From Candidatus Bathyarchaeota archaeon (lineage in GTDB: Archaea; Thermoproteota; Bathyarchaeia; TCS64): 64,000 nt of DNA. Under the pieces are notes generated by a model that saw only the letters and a list, made by a program, of their open reading frames with translations, made no database searches and was not told the origin of the DNA. The position numbers and the translations under genes were made by a program. Below are positions 8,178-16,432 of the stretch, in pieces. The stretch's first letter is position 1. The number at the start of each line of letters is the position of its first letter. The stretch spans positions 1 through 64,000 of the forward strand of contig JADHWN010000008.1 in assembly GCA_016783455.1 (NCBI GenBank). The letters run 5' to 3'.

Positions 8178-9854
8178 TCAGCTCAGCCCCTTGATGACGC
8201 CGTCCTCGTCGATGTCCATGTCGTTGGCGGCTGGCTTGCTCGGGTGGGCGGGCATCGTGCTGATGTCCCCGCAGAAGGCCACGATGAACCCTACGCCGGT
8301 GCTCGGCTTGAGCCTGACGATGGGAAGCACGTAGCCCTCCGGGGGCATACCCAATATCCTGTCGTTGTCGGTTAGGCTCAGCGGAGTCTTGGCCATGCAG
8401 ATGGGCATCTTGTCGGCGCCCAGCTTGTTGATCTTCCTCAGATCGCTCCGTGCCTCGGCCGATAGCTCGATATCGGCCACCTTGTACATTTTCGTGGCGA
8501 TGGTCCTTATCTTCTCGTCGACCGGCATGTCCAGCGGGTAGAGGTGGTGGAAGTCGCTCCCCTTCTCAACCTCCTTCAGGACCAGTTCTGCGAGCTCTGT
8601 ACCTCCGGGGCCGCCTTTCAGGACGGTATCGGTGAAGGCCGCGGGGACACTCTCCTCCTTCGCCCAGTTCAGGACCACGTCGATCTCCTTCTGGTCGTCG
8701 GTGTAGAAGTGGTTCATGCAGACGACCACGCGCAGACCATACTTCCTGGCGTTGTCTACCTCGTTGGCGAGTATGGGCAGGCCTTCCTTCACCTTCTCTG
8801 GGTTGGACTCCTTGAGGTCACGGTACTTGACGCCCGCGTGCCTCTTCAGCGCCTTGATTGTGGCGACGACCACGACCAGATCCGGCTTCAATTCACCCGC
8901 CCTGGCGGCGATGTTGCAGAACTTCTCCATGCCAAGGTCGGCTCCGAAGCCAGGCTCCACTATGACATAGGGAGACAGCTTGAGGGCCGTCTTGATGGCT
9001 GCCAGGCTTGGGCAGCCGTGGGCGATGTTGGCGAAGGGACCGCCATGGATTATGGCGGGTGTGTTCTCAAGGGTCTGCACCAGGTTGGGCTTCACCGCCT
9101 CCTTCATGAGGATGGCCATGGCGCCTACACCGCCGATCTCCTTAGCCTTCACTGCATCACCCTTGCCGTTGTAGGCGACGGTGATCTCACCCATCCTCTG
9201 CTTGCAGTCCATCAGATCGCTGCTGATTGCGTGGATTGCCGCTATCTCGCTGGCCGTCGTGATCTCGAAGCCAGTCTCATAGGGGACCCCTCCGTTCTTG
9301 TCGCCGAGGCCGACGACGATCTTCCTGAGAGCCCGGGATTCGATGTCTAGAACCCGCTTCCACATGACCGACTTTAGGTCGATGTCCAATTTGTTGCCTC
9401 GGAAAACGTGGTTCTCCATGAGGCTCGTCAGAAGGTCGTGGGCGCAGGTTATGGCGTGGAGGTCTCCGGTGAAGTGAATGTTAATGTCCTCCATGGGCAG
9501 GACCTGGGCGTATCCGCCGCCTGCCGCGCCACCCTTGATACCGAACACGGGACCGAGGCTCGGCTGGCGTAGGACTACGATGTTCTTCGTGCCTATGTGG
9601 CCCATCGCCTGGGCGAGGCCCACGGCCATCGTTGTCTTGCCCTCGCCGGTCCTCGTCGGCGTTACTGCGGTGACTATGATTAACTTCCCATCGGGCTTGT
9701 CCTTCCTGTCCCTCAGCACACTGGGATTGATTTTCGCCTTATACTTCCCGTAGAGTTCGATGTCGTCCTCGGTTAGCCCGAGGCTCGCAGCGATCTCGGT
9801 GATTGGTTTAAGCTTGGCGCCTTGTGCAATCTCAATATCCGGTGGTATTGCCAT
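8178..9854 (-). CDS. fhs: Formate-tetrahydrofolate ligase
   Basis: The 558-residue enzyme makes 10-formyl-THF from formate, THF and ATP. The P-loop-like TPTRTGEGKTTMAVGL (about 66-81) is the family ATP signature, and VLRQPSLGPVFGIKGGAAGG (about 95-114) matches the conserved formate-ligase motif. Length is typical. With FolD it gives a complete formate-to-methylene-THF route. The upstream region shares a short divergent promoter with mtd. A formamidase at 26.1 kb could supply formate. Confidence 0.96.
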   Translation of the reverse strand: MAIPPDIEIAQGAKLKPITEIAASLGLTEDDIELYGKYKAKINPSVLRDRKDKPDGKLIIVTAVTPTRTGEGKTTMAVGLAQAMGHIGTKNIVVLRQPSLGPVFGIKGGAAGGGYAQVLPMEDINIHFTGDLHAITCAHDLLTSLMENHVFRGNKLDIDLKSVMWKRVLDIESRALRKIVVGLGDKNGGVPYETGFEITTASEIAAIHAISSDLMDCKQRMGEITVAYNGKGDAVKAKEIGGVGAMAILMKEAVKPNLVQTLENTPAIIHGGPFANIAHGCPSLAAIKTALKLSPYVIVEPGFGADLGMEKFCNIAARAGELKPDLVVVVATIKALKRHAGVKYRDLKESNPEKVKEGLPILANEVDNARKYGLRVVVCMNHFYTDDQKEIDVVLNWAKEESVPAAFTDTVLKGGPGGTELAELVLKEVEKGSDFHHLYPLDMPVDEKIRTIATKMYKVADIELSAEARSDLRKINKLGADKMPICMAKTPLSLTDNDRILGMPPEGYVLPIVRLKPSTGVGFIVAFCGDISTMPAHPSKPAANDMDIDEDGVIKGLS

Positions 9855-9857
9855 CTT

Positions 9858-9877
9858 GTATCAACTCATCCTGATAC
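9858..9877. promoter_or_regulatory. Inverted repeat in the fhs/mtd divergent promoter
   Basis: GTATCA (9858-9863) and TGATAC (9872-9877) form a perfect 6-bp inverted repeat with an 8-nt spacer. It lies right before the fhs start, in the 82-bp gap between the divergent fhs and mtd genes. CTTAAG-type and AT-rich TATA-like stretches sit between 9885 and 9905. The repeat could be an operator or an mRNA-leader hairpin. Confidence 0.45.
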
Positions 9878-9936
9878 ACGAGTAGTATCTTAAGAGTTTT
9901 ATTCAAGGGGAAAACTACGTATTCTTGGGTGTTTAG

Positions 9937-10767
9937 ATGGTTAAAGTTACTATACTTAAGACAGGATATATTGGGGCCACCACGCTTATCGACGCTCTTC
10001 TCGATGAGCGAGCCTCCCGGAACGATATCTCTGTCAGAGTCGTCTCTTCAGGATGCAAAATGGACGATGATGAGGCAGTGGACGCAGCTAAGATAGCTGC
10101 CTCAGTTCCAACAGATCTCTACGTCATCATCTCCCCTAACGCGGGTCTCTCGGGACCCACCAAGGCTAGGGAGATCATCAAGGAGACGGGGAAGCCCATC
10201 ATAGTTGTATCAGACGAACCCTCGAGGAAAGCAGCTAGAGCCCTCCCAGAGGAGGGGATAGGATACATCGTGCTCTACGGCGACCCCATGATCGGGGCCA
10301 AGAGGGACTTCCTCGACCCGGTGGAGATGGCCCTCTTCAACGCCGACGCGATAAAGGTCCTCGCAGTGACAGGCGTCTTCCGTCTGCTCCACACGGAGAT
10401 AGACAGGGTCATCGAGGAGATAAAGAAAGGCGAGGAGCCCAAGCTGCCCGAGGTCGTGGTCAACAAGACCAATGCCCTGGAGTACAGCGGACTGAACAAC
10501 CCCTATGCGCGCGCGAAGGCGATGGCCGCCTTCGAGGCCGCTCGACGGGTCGCAGTTCTGGATACCGAGGGCTGCTTCAAGACGGAGGGAAGGGAGAACT
10601 ACATGCCGATCATCGCTGCGGCTCACGAGCTGATGAGGAGCGCTGCACAGCTAGCCGACGAGGCGAGGGAGATAGAGAAGGCGAACGACTCCGTCAGGCG
10701 AGTGGCTCACTTCCGCAGCGGGGAGCTGAGGGAGAAGGACGGCTTCCTGGAGAAGTACAGGAAGTAG
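9937..10767 (+). CDS. mtd: F420-dependent methylene-H4MPT dehydrogenase
   Basis: The 276-residue protein matches Mtd, which reversibly oxidises methylene-tetrahydromethanopterin with coenzyme F420. The N-terminus KVTILKTGYIGATTLIDALL and internal VVSSGCKMDDDEA and ISPNAGLSGPTKAREI are characteristic. The size equals known Mtd proteins (about 275-285 residues). It is transcribed away from fhs-folD, so THF and H4MPT C1 enzymes sit back to back. No other H4MPT gene is visible in the window apart from a possible DmrX/AfpA homologue and an MptN-like ligase. Confidence 0.95.
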   Translation: MVKVTILKTGYIGATTLIDALLDERASRNDISVRVVSSGCKMDDDEAVDAAKIAASVPTDLYVIISPNAGLSGPTKAREIIKETGKPIIVVSDEPSRKAARALPEEGIGYIVLYGDPMIGAKRDFLDPVEMALFNADAIKVLAVTGVFRLLHTEIDRVIEEIKKGEEPKLPEVVVNKTNALEYSGLNNPYARAKAMAAFEAARRVAVLDTEGCFKTEGRENYMPIIAAAHELMRSAAQLADEAREIEKANDSVRRVAHFRSGELREKDGFLEKYRK

Positions 10768-10770
10768 GAG

Positions 10771-11235
10771 TCAGCCATTCCTACCCCTCCTGATCCTGAC
10801 AGCCACACCGGTGCCGAAGGCTAGCATCTCCTCCGCGTTGAGGAGCGCTCGACCGACGGCCAGCACCTCCTTTTTCGAGTTCAGGATTAACACCTCATCC
10901 CCTGGGCGGATATCCTCACCTGCTGCGACGACATGCTTTGCGAAGACGTTCTTCCCATTGGAGGCGAACTCGGACACATCATCCATGATTGTAACGGTGT
11001 AGCCTAGTTCTGGCATCCCCGATAGAAGCCTCTCTGCCCCCTTGATGGTCAGGGTGAAGAGGCTGTCAGAAGCCCTGAGGGACGCCAGGAGAGCGCCATG
11101 CAAGCGTGCAAACCTCAGCTTCCCCGTGTTCTTGGATCGTTCAACCTCAACCTCATCTGAGAAGAGGGCGGTTCCGCTCCCACTCCCGAACTGGTAGTCT
11201 GCTATAGACCTGATTCGCCTCAGCTCGCCGACCAT
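10771..11235 (-). CDS. Detached C2-PUA module of archaeosine tRNA-guanine transglycosylase
   Basis: This 154-residue protein resembles the C-terminal RNA-binding part of archaeal TGT. IADYQFGSGSGTALF and GKLRFARLHGALLASLRASD match the C2-like domain. The PUA domain spans about 75-152 with KNVFAKHVVAAGEDIRPGDE and GRALLNAEEMLAFGTGVAV. PUA binds the 3' CCA end of tRNA. The TGT gene at 13.2 kb lacks this module, so the two proteins probably act together. It converges with mtd, leaving 3 bp between stops. Confidence 0.8.
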   Translation of the reverse strand: MVGELRRIRSIADYQFGSGSGTALFSDEVEVERSKNTGKLRFARLHGALLASLRASDSLFTLTIKGAERLLSGMPELGYTVTIMDDVSEFASNGKNVFAKHVVAAGEDIRPGDEVLILNSKKEVLAVGRALLNAEEMLAFGTGVAVRIRRGRNG

Positions 11236-11298
11236 ACAACAGTTGAGAGGCGCTGAGCATTTATAGCCGATTCGCCCCCCATCTTACTGGGATATAAG

Positions 11299-11799
11299 AT
11301 GCTCTGTGAAGTCTGCGGGGCCGAGATCAGAGGGGAGCCCTACTACAGGATTATCGAGAGAGGGAGGATGACCGTCTGCGGGAGATGCGCGAAGTTCGGC
11401 ACTACCGATTGGGATCCATCAAGACCCCAGGTCCGGAGGACAAACAGTAGACCCGCGCCGAGGCGCCCCAGAAACGAGATGGAGGCAGCCGAGGTCATGG
11501 AGCTCGTGAACGATTACGGAATTATGATAAAGAAGGCGAGGCAGAAGAAAGGGCTCAGCGTTGAGGACTTTGCACGTATGATTAGCGAGAAGGAGTCGGT
11601 GGTAAAGAACCTTGAGCGGGGGCAGTTCACTCCAGACTCCAAGCTGGTACGCAAGATAAAGAACACTCTCCAGGTTGATGTCCTCGAGGCCCCAGAGACT
11701 GGTACGCGGACACAAGTCACATCGAGGCCGACATCCGGGAGGACCCTCGGCGACCTCCTCAAGGAAACTGAAAAGTCCGAAGAAGACGATGAAGACTAG
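11299..11799 (+). CDS. mbf1: Archaeal multiprotein bridging factor 1 (aMBF1)
   Basis: The 166-residue protein has the aMBF1 layout: an N-terminal zinc ribbon (CEVCG...CGRCAKFG, residues 3-35), a basic linker, and a cro/C1 helix-turn-helix (about 75-130) containing IKKARQKKGLSVEDFARMI and ERGQFTPD. An acidic tail ends SEEDDED. aMBF1 associates with the ribosome and may affect translation. It diverges from the PUA gene across a 63-bp promoter gap. Confidence 0.93.
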   Translation: MLCEVCGAEIRGEPYYRIIERGRMTVCGRCAKFGTTDWDPSRPQVRRTNSRPAPRRPRNEMEAAEVMELVNDYGIMIKKARQKKGLSVEDFARMISEKESVVKNLERGQFTPDSKLVRKIKNTLQVDVLEAPETGTRTQVTSRPTSGRTLGDLLKETEKSEEDDED

Positions 11800-11856
11800 T
11801 CGAACGTTCCCGAACTCCATCCACCACCCACATGACAAACGGAAATCGGTGTAAGG

Positions 11857-12438
11857 ATGTCCAACACGAGGAAGGTAATCCTCCTTACCGGCGTACCAGG
11901 CGTAGGTAAAACGACAATAGCCTCCTTGCTCAGTGAACGTCTCAGAGGAGTCCACGTTAACCTCTCCGAGCTGGCCCTGGCTGAAGGATTAGTGACCGGA
12001 TACGACAGCATGAGGGAGACCTCAATAGTCGATTTGGAGAGGACGACGACAAGGCTTATGGAGATAGTCCAGGAGGGGCAGGACCCGTTGATTATAGAGG
12101 GGCATTTCTCTCAGGACATTGTCCCTCCCGAAGGAGTGTCCAACGTCTTCGTGCTCAGAAGGGCACCCTGGAGGCTCAAGGATGAACTGGAGTCCCGAGG
12201 ATATAGTCCCGAGAAGGTGAAGGAGAACGTCGAAGCGGAGCTCCTAGACGTCTGCCTCGTCGAGGCCGTCGAAGCTTACGGGAAGGAGAAGGTCTGTGAG
12301 TTGGACACAACGGGTATAGAACCAAACGAGATAATCGAGACAATCACATCCGTACTCAGAGGCGAGAGGTCGTGTGAGATAGGAGTAGACTGGTTAAGTC
12401 ATCCCGAGTCCCGAGAGCTTCTGGGAGGTGGGGGTTAA
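11857..12438 (+). CDS. Fap7/AK6-type adenylate kinase
   Basis: The 193-residue P-loop kinase begins with LLTGVPGVGKTTIASLL (Walker A at about 12-20), typical of the Fap7/hCINAP family. IIEGHFSQDIVP lies where the conserved DxHF-like motif is expected, and VFVLRRAPWRLKDEL is the LID region. Fap7 acts in late 40S/30S assembly with uS11. Its last codons (GGA GGT GGG GGT) double as a Shine-Dalgarno sequence for the next small gene. Confidence 0.88.
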   Translation: MSNTRKVILLTGVPGVGKTTIASLLSERLRGVHVNLSELALAEGLVTGYDSMRETSIVDLERTTTRLMEIVQEGQDPLIIEGHFSQDIVPPEGVSNVFVLRRAPWRLKDELESRGYSPEKVKENVEAELLDVCLVEAVEAYGKEKVCELDTTGIEPNEIIETITSVLRGERSCEIGVDWLSHPESRELLGGGG

Positions 12439-12638
12439 TCTACGTCGTCGTAAGATGCACCCGTTGCGGGAACTTGGTCCTCGGAAACAAGAGGTATAGG
12501 ACGCGGTCATGCCCCAGTTGCGGTCATCGGAACGACCTTCGGGGCTTAAGAGCACTTGGAAAGGCTGACTCCCCGCAAGACGCGGTAGCCCTCATACAGT
12601 CCATGAAGAAGAAGGAAGCCGAAGGAGACCACATCTAA
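12438..12638 (+). CDS. DUF5817-like zinc-ribbon protein with apparent ATC start
   Basis: The frame gives about 66 residues: (M)YVVVRCTRCGN...CPSCGHRNDLR followed by a basic helical tail. Layout and spacing match, from memory, small archaeal zinc ribbons (DUF5817) that begin MYxVV-C. No ATG, GTG or TTG exists in this frame between the stop at 12375 and the first zinc cysteine. ATC at 12438 overlaps the final A of the upstream TAA. It sits 7-14 nt after GGAGGTG and aligns with the family's initiator. It is probably translationally coupled to the kinase. An assembly error is the alternative. Confidence 0.7.
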   Translation: MYVVVRCTRCGNLVLGNKRYRTRSCPSCGHRNDLRGLRALGKADSPQDAVALIQSMKKKEAEGDHI

Positions 12639-12727
12639 TAGACCTAATCCTCGGCTTACCCAAATATCTAAAAAAGTTTCCAATTTTTATAGGACGTTGT
12701 TATAATCACTTAGGGCAGGTGTAAAGA

Positions 12728-13150
12728 ATGGCCGCTGTAGCGAGTAGGAAGTTCTTCGAGGAGCTGGGACAGCTGGTCGGCAAGCCCGTAAGAGTGGAGG
12801 ACACGAGAGAGAAGGTGTATGACGGCGTCCTCCTCGGCTACGACAGCAACACCATGACCATCTGCCTCGGGGACGTGCCAGGCGAACAGGGAACGAAGAT
12901 ACACAGGGTGTTCATATACGGATCCACGGTCGCAAGAATATCAGCGTCCGAACGCCCCTTCAACCTAGGAGGCCTCGCGGAGAGGCTGGAGAGGGTCTTC
13001 CCAAACATGATCAGAACCTTCACGGACGCGAACATCATAGTCGTCATGGACAAGATACGGGTCAACGAGACCGGAGTGGTAGAGGGGAGCGGCCCGGCGG
13101 CTGACAGGGTCAGGGACATCTACCAGAGGTTCATCAGCGAAACCAGCTAG
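12728..13150 (+). CDS. Archaeal Lsm (Sm-like) RNA-binding protein
   Basis: The 140-residue protein has an Sm fold in its first 75 residues: FFEELGQLVGKPVRVE, YDGVLLGYDSNTMTICL (Sm1) and RVFIYGSTVARISA (Sm2). A C-terminal domain of about 65 residues follows, as in SmAP3-like archaeal proteins. Such rings bind U-rich RNA. The preceding AT-rich stretch (12660-12710) holds a likely promoter. An inverted repeat and T-rich tract follow the stop. Confidence 0.85.
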   Translation: MAAVASRKFFEELGQLVGKPVRVEDTREKVYDGVLLGYDSNTMTICLGDVPGEQGTKIHRVFIYGSTVARISASERPFNLGGLAERLERVFPNMIRTFTDANIIVVMDKIRVNETGVVEGSGPAADRVRDIYQRFISETS

Positions 13151-13182
13151 CACAGGGCACTAACCATTATTTCTTTCTTTGT

Positions 13183-13201
13183 TGAATTCTCTTAGAATTC
13201 A
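13183..13201. terminator. Hairpin after the Lsm gene
   Basis: TGAATTC (13183-13189) and GAATTCA (13195-13201) form a perfect 7-bp inverted repeat with a 5-nt loop. A T/C-rich tract (ATTTCTTTCTTTG) lies just upstream. The site is 30 bp past the Lsm stop and 57 bp before the TGT start, so it could terminate lsm or regulate tgt. Confidence 0.4.
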
Positions 13202-13257
13202 GGTTCTTGCCAGCCACCAAAATGAAATACCCCTCTTGGGCTTAATGTTTGGGTGTT

Positions 13258-14883
13258 ATGTCCTTCGAGTTGCGGGATAGGGACCTCCTAGGCAGGATAG
13301 GCAGGTTAAACACCAAGGGGGGAGCCGTGGAGACACCGGCCTTCATGCCCGTCATCAACCCCGTCTCCCAGGTCCTGCCGCCAAAAAGGATGAGGGAGGA
13401 GTTCGGATGCGAGATCCTCATCACCAACTCCTACATCATAAAGAAGCACTTCGGGAACCTACCAGATCTCAAGGTACATCAGCTACTCGACTACGACGGC
13501 GTCATAACCACCGATTCAGGGGCCTACCAGATACTGGTATACGGAGGGGTCGAGACCTCACCGGACGAGATTATAAGATTCCAGCAGAGCATCGGCTCGG
13601 ACATAGCGGTCATACTTGATATTCCGACCGGGTGGAACGTCCCTCGCGAGAAGGTTGAGTGGACCGTCGAGGAGACGCTGAGACGGGCTGAGGCAGCCCT
13701 CCCCCTGATCGAGGGGGATGACACGCTGTGGGTCGGCCCCGTCCAGGGGGGAGCTCACCTCGACCTTGTGGAGAGGTCAGCACAAAGGGTAGGGAAGATG
13801 CCCTTCCCCATTCACGCCCTCGGGAGCCCGACCGAGGTCATGGAGAACTACAGGTTCAACGTGCTCGTGGACATGATAATGGCTGCAAAAAGGAACCTCC
13901 CCCCTGATCGGCCCTTCCACCTGTTCGGAGCAGGGCACCCCATGATGTTCAGCCTAGCTGTCGCCCTGGGATGCGACCTATTCGACTCAGCCGCATACGC
14001 CCTATACGCCAAGGCCGGACGCTATCTAACCACCTTGCGGACTATGAAACTCAAGGACCTCAGCTACCTCCCCTGTTCATGCCCGATTTGCCGCAAGTAC
14101 GGTGCGGATGAGCTGAAGGGGATGATCAAGGGGGAGCGGGTCAAGGCACTCACCGAGCACAACCTCCACGTCACCATGGCCGAGATGGAGACCGTGAAGC
14201 AGGCAATCGTGGAGGGAACCCTATGGGAGCTCATGGAGGCGCGGAGCAGAGGACATCCAGCGTTGGCCTCTGCGGTGAAGGGGCTGTTCAAGTATAGAGA
14301 CTTCCTGGAACGGGGCAGCCCATCCTACAAGGGACGAGGGGTCTTCATCTTCGACTCCATGGGACTGGCGAGACCAGAGGTGACGAGACACCTCAGACGA
14401 CTCGAAGAACAGTTCATACCATCGTTGAATCAGAAGAAGGTGGTCCTGATACCAGCTCCACCTAAGAGGCCCTACAACAAGACACAGGAGTATAGGTCCC
14501 TTGAGAGAAGGCTGAGGAATGAGCTTGACGACTCGGAGAACGTACAGATCTGCTTCTACTCAGCTCCTTTTGGGGTAACCCCTGCGGAGCTCTCCGAGAC
14601 TTATCCCCTCTCCCAGTTTGAGATAGCGGACCCACCGGACATTGAGACCCTCATCTTCACCGCGGAGAACATAGCTACGTTCGTCGCTGAGACAGACAGT
14701 AAGACTGTGATCTTAATCTCGGGGGGCGATGAGCTCGATAAATGGGTCACAGCAAGATGTGAGCAGGTCTGCGAGGAGAAGGGGAGGGAAATTGAAGTCA
14801 TATCCTGTCCTGATGCGTGGAGTGAGGAAACCCTCAACGAGCTACTCTCGATCCTCAAGCGTAGCGGAAAAGGTGTGGTCTAA
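13258..14883 (+). CDS. tgtA: Archaeosine tRNA-guanine transglycosylase, PUA-less, with C-terminal DUF5591-like domain
   Basis: The enzyme inserts preQ0 at G15 of tRNA. ETPAFMPVINPVSQ near the start, TTDSGAYQ with the nucleophilic Asp region, VQGGAHLDLVE and HALGSPTEVM mark the TIM barrel (about 1-330). PCSCPICRKY matches the zinc site. Residues about 345-540 form an extra domain resembling DUF5591, found in ArcS-type proteins. There is no PUA domain. A TTG at 13249 could add three residues, but ATG at 13258 fits the family N-terminus better. The missing C2-PUA module is the separate gene at 10771. Confidence 0.9.
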   Translation: MSFELRDRDLLGRIGRLNTKGGAVETPAFMPVINPVSQVLPPKRMREEFGCEILITNSYIIKKHFGNLPDLKVHQLLDYDGVITTDSGAYQILVYGGVETSPDEIIRFQQSIGSDIAVILDIPTGWNVPREKVEWTVEETLRRAEAALPLIEGDDTLWVGPVQGGAHLDLVERSAQRVGKMPFPIHALGSPTEVMENYRFNVLVDMIMAAKRNLPPDRPFHLFGAGHPMMFSLAVALGCDLFDSAAYALYAKAGRYLTTLRTMKLKDLSYLPCSCPICRKYGADELKGMIKGERVKALTEHNLHVTMAEMETVKQAIVEGTLWELMEARSRGHPALASAVKGLFKYRDFLERGSPSYKGRGVFIFDSMGLARPEVTRHLRRLEEQFIPSLNQKKVVLIPAPPKRPYNKTQEYRSLERRLRNELDDSENVQICFYSAPFGVTPAELSETYPLSQFEIADPPDIETLIFTAENIATFVAETDSKTVILISGGDELDKWVTARCEQVCEEKGREIEVISCPDAWSEETLNELLSILKRSGKGVV

Positions 14884-14932
14884 ACAAGTCATCTGCCGTG
14901 TGTAAAAAGAGAAGAGACTATGAAAAGAGGGT

Positions 14933-16432
14933 TTAGGAGATATCCTTCATCTTTCTGTAGAAGACGTAGTCCACGTACTCCTTGTGAGGGCTCTCAATCT
15001 GATCCTGAACAGGCACGGACCGCTCCCTCTTCTCAGCGATCTTGTCGGTCACAGTGAAGACGTAAGAGTCGCTTCCGGCACCGGAGCCGTACGCAGTCAT
15101 CAATATCTTGTCCCCAGGCTCCGAGATGTCCAAGACAGCCCCCAGGGCAGCGGGACACGACCCTGAGTAAAGGTTGCCTATCTTAGCCACCGTAAGACCA
15201 GGGGCGATCTGCTCCCTTGTGAAGCCGGCCTGAAGAGCGGCCCTCTGGGGGAAACTAGCGTTGGGGCTGTGGAGGATTACATAGTTGATGTCCTCAGGTG
15301 CGAGGCCGCTCTTCTTGAGCATCGCCTTCATCGCTGTTAGGACGTGCTTGTAATAGGCGGGCGTTCCGGTGAAGCGCCCTCCGTGGCGGGGGTACTTCTC
15401 CCCCTCCCTGCGGTAGAAGTCCGGAGTGTCAGAGGTGTACGACAGGTAGTGGTCGAGGGTAGCGATCACGTCCCTGCGCCCGAAGATGAATGCGGCTGCA
15501 CCTGCCCCGACCGTGTAGTCGAGGGGATCACCGGGAGAGGCCTGGCTGTTGTCAGAGCCTATCACCATGACGTGCTCTCCCCCGAAAGCTGGATAGTTGA
15601 CCAAGGCCGCGGCGTCGACGTACAGGTCCGTGGCTGCCTTGCAGGCAAACTGGGAGTCTGTTCCCCCTGAGAAGTACCCGTCCTCGAACTTCTCCCCCAG
15701 CTCAAGGGCCTGGGTGACGGTGGCCATGATCGGCTTCACAGCATATGTGGGTGACTCGGTTCCCACGAAGCACTTCTTCACGTACGTGCTATCTAGAGCC
15801 GCGTGGATGAGAGCCCTTTTACCGGCCTCGACCGAGAAGGTTGTGGTGTCCTCGTCTGCGAAAGGTAGCGTTCTCTCTGTTACCCCTAGAACCCCCCCTC
15901 CCTCATTCTTTATTCTGTATTTGGGCAGGTAGACACCGTACCCCACGATTCCTGGTTTCTCGACCTCCTCCGAGGGCTCGATCTTGACGTACTCCTGATG
16001 CGGGTAGTACTCATCTCCGAAGCTGAAATTCAGGCTTGAATAGTGGACCAAGCCGTCTTCGCTCCCAGAGTAGTTCCTCCTGAACCTGGGGACAACCTCC
16101 CTCCCAACGAGGCTGGATAGGTCTACACTGCCCTCAGGCGGGATGTAGTCGGTTATCCTACCGGGTATCCTCAAGCTGTGCTCTGGGAACTCGAAGATGC
16201 CTGAGATGTGTGCCCCCACGTCCTTGAACTTGCTTGACGGGGTGTTGATGACGGTCCCCGAGTACAGCGCACCCTTCTTGTAGAAGAAGTCCAGGTCCTC
16301 CATGTGGCTGGCCCTTCCCTCGTTGTAGCAGAAGGATTTAGGGGGGAAGTACATTGTCCCACAGTCCTGACATTTTGTGGCGTTTATCCTGTAATCGACT
16401 ATTATCTTCCTTCTCGCGATCGGCTCACTCAT
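14933..16432 (-). CDS. DUF35-HMG-CoA synthase fusion
   Basis: The 499-residue protein starts with a DUF35 unit: a rubredoxin-like zinc ribbon of which the pair CQDCG is seen, then an OB fold to about residue 150. A full HMG-CoA synthase follows from about 160 (GIVGYGVYLPKYRI). Candidate catalytic residues are Glu in TESPTYAVKP, Cys in QFACKAATDL and His in ILHSPNASFPQ. It condenses acetoacetyl-CoA and acetyl-CoA in the mevalonate pathway. ATG at 16432 overlaps the thiolase stop as ATGA. In many archaea DUF35 is a separate third gene that bridges the two enzymes; here it is fused. Confidence 0.9.
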   Translation of the reverse strand: MSEPIARRKIIVDYRINATKCQDCGTMYFPPKSFCYNEGRASHMEDLDFFYKKGALYSGTVINTPSSKFKDVGAHISGIFEFPEHSLRIPGRITDYIPPEGSVDLSSLVGREVVPRFRRNYSGSEDGLVHYSSLNFSFGDEYYPHQEYVKIEPSEEVEKPGIVGYGVYLPKYRIKNEGGGVLGVTERTLPFADEDTTTFSVEAGKRALIHAALDSTYVKKCFVGTESPTYAVKPIMATVTQALELGEKFEDGYFSGGTDSQFACKAATDLYVDAAALVNYPAFGGEHVMVIGSDNSQASPGDPLDYTVGAGAAAFIFGRRDVIATLDHYLSYTSDTPDFYRREGEKYPRHGGRFTGTPAYYKHVLTAMKAMLKKSGLAPEDINYVILHSPNASFPQRAALQAGFTREQIAPGLTVAKIGNLYSGSCPAALGAVLDISEPGDKILMTAYGSGAGSDSYVFTVTDKIAEKRERSVPVQDQIESPHKEYVDYVFYRKMKDIS

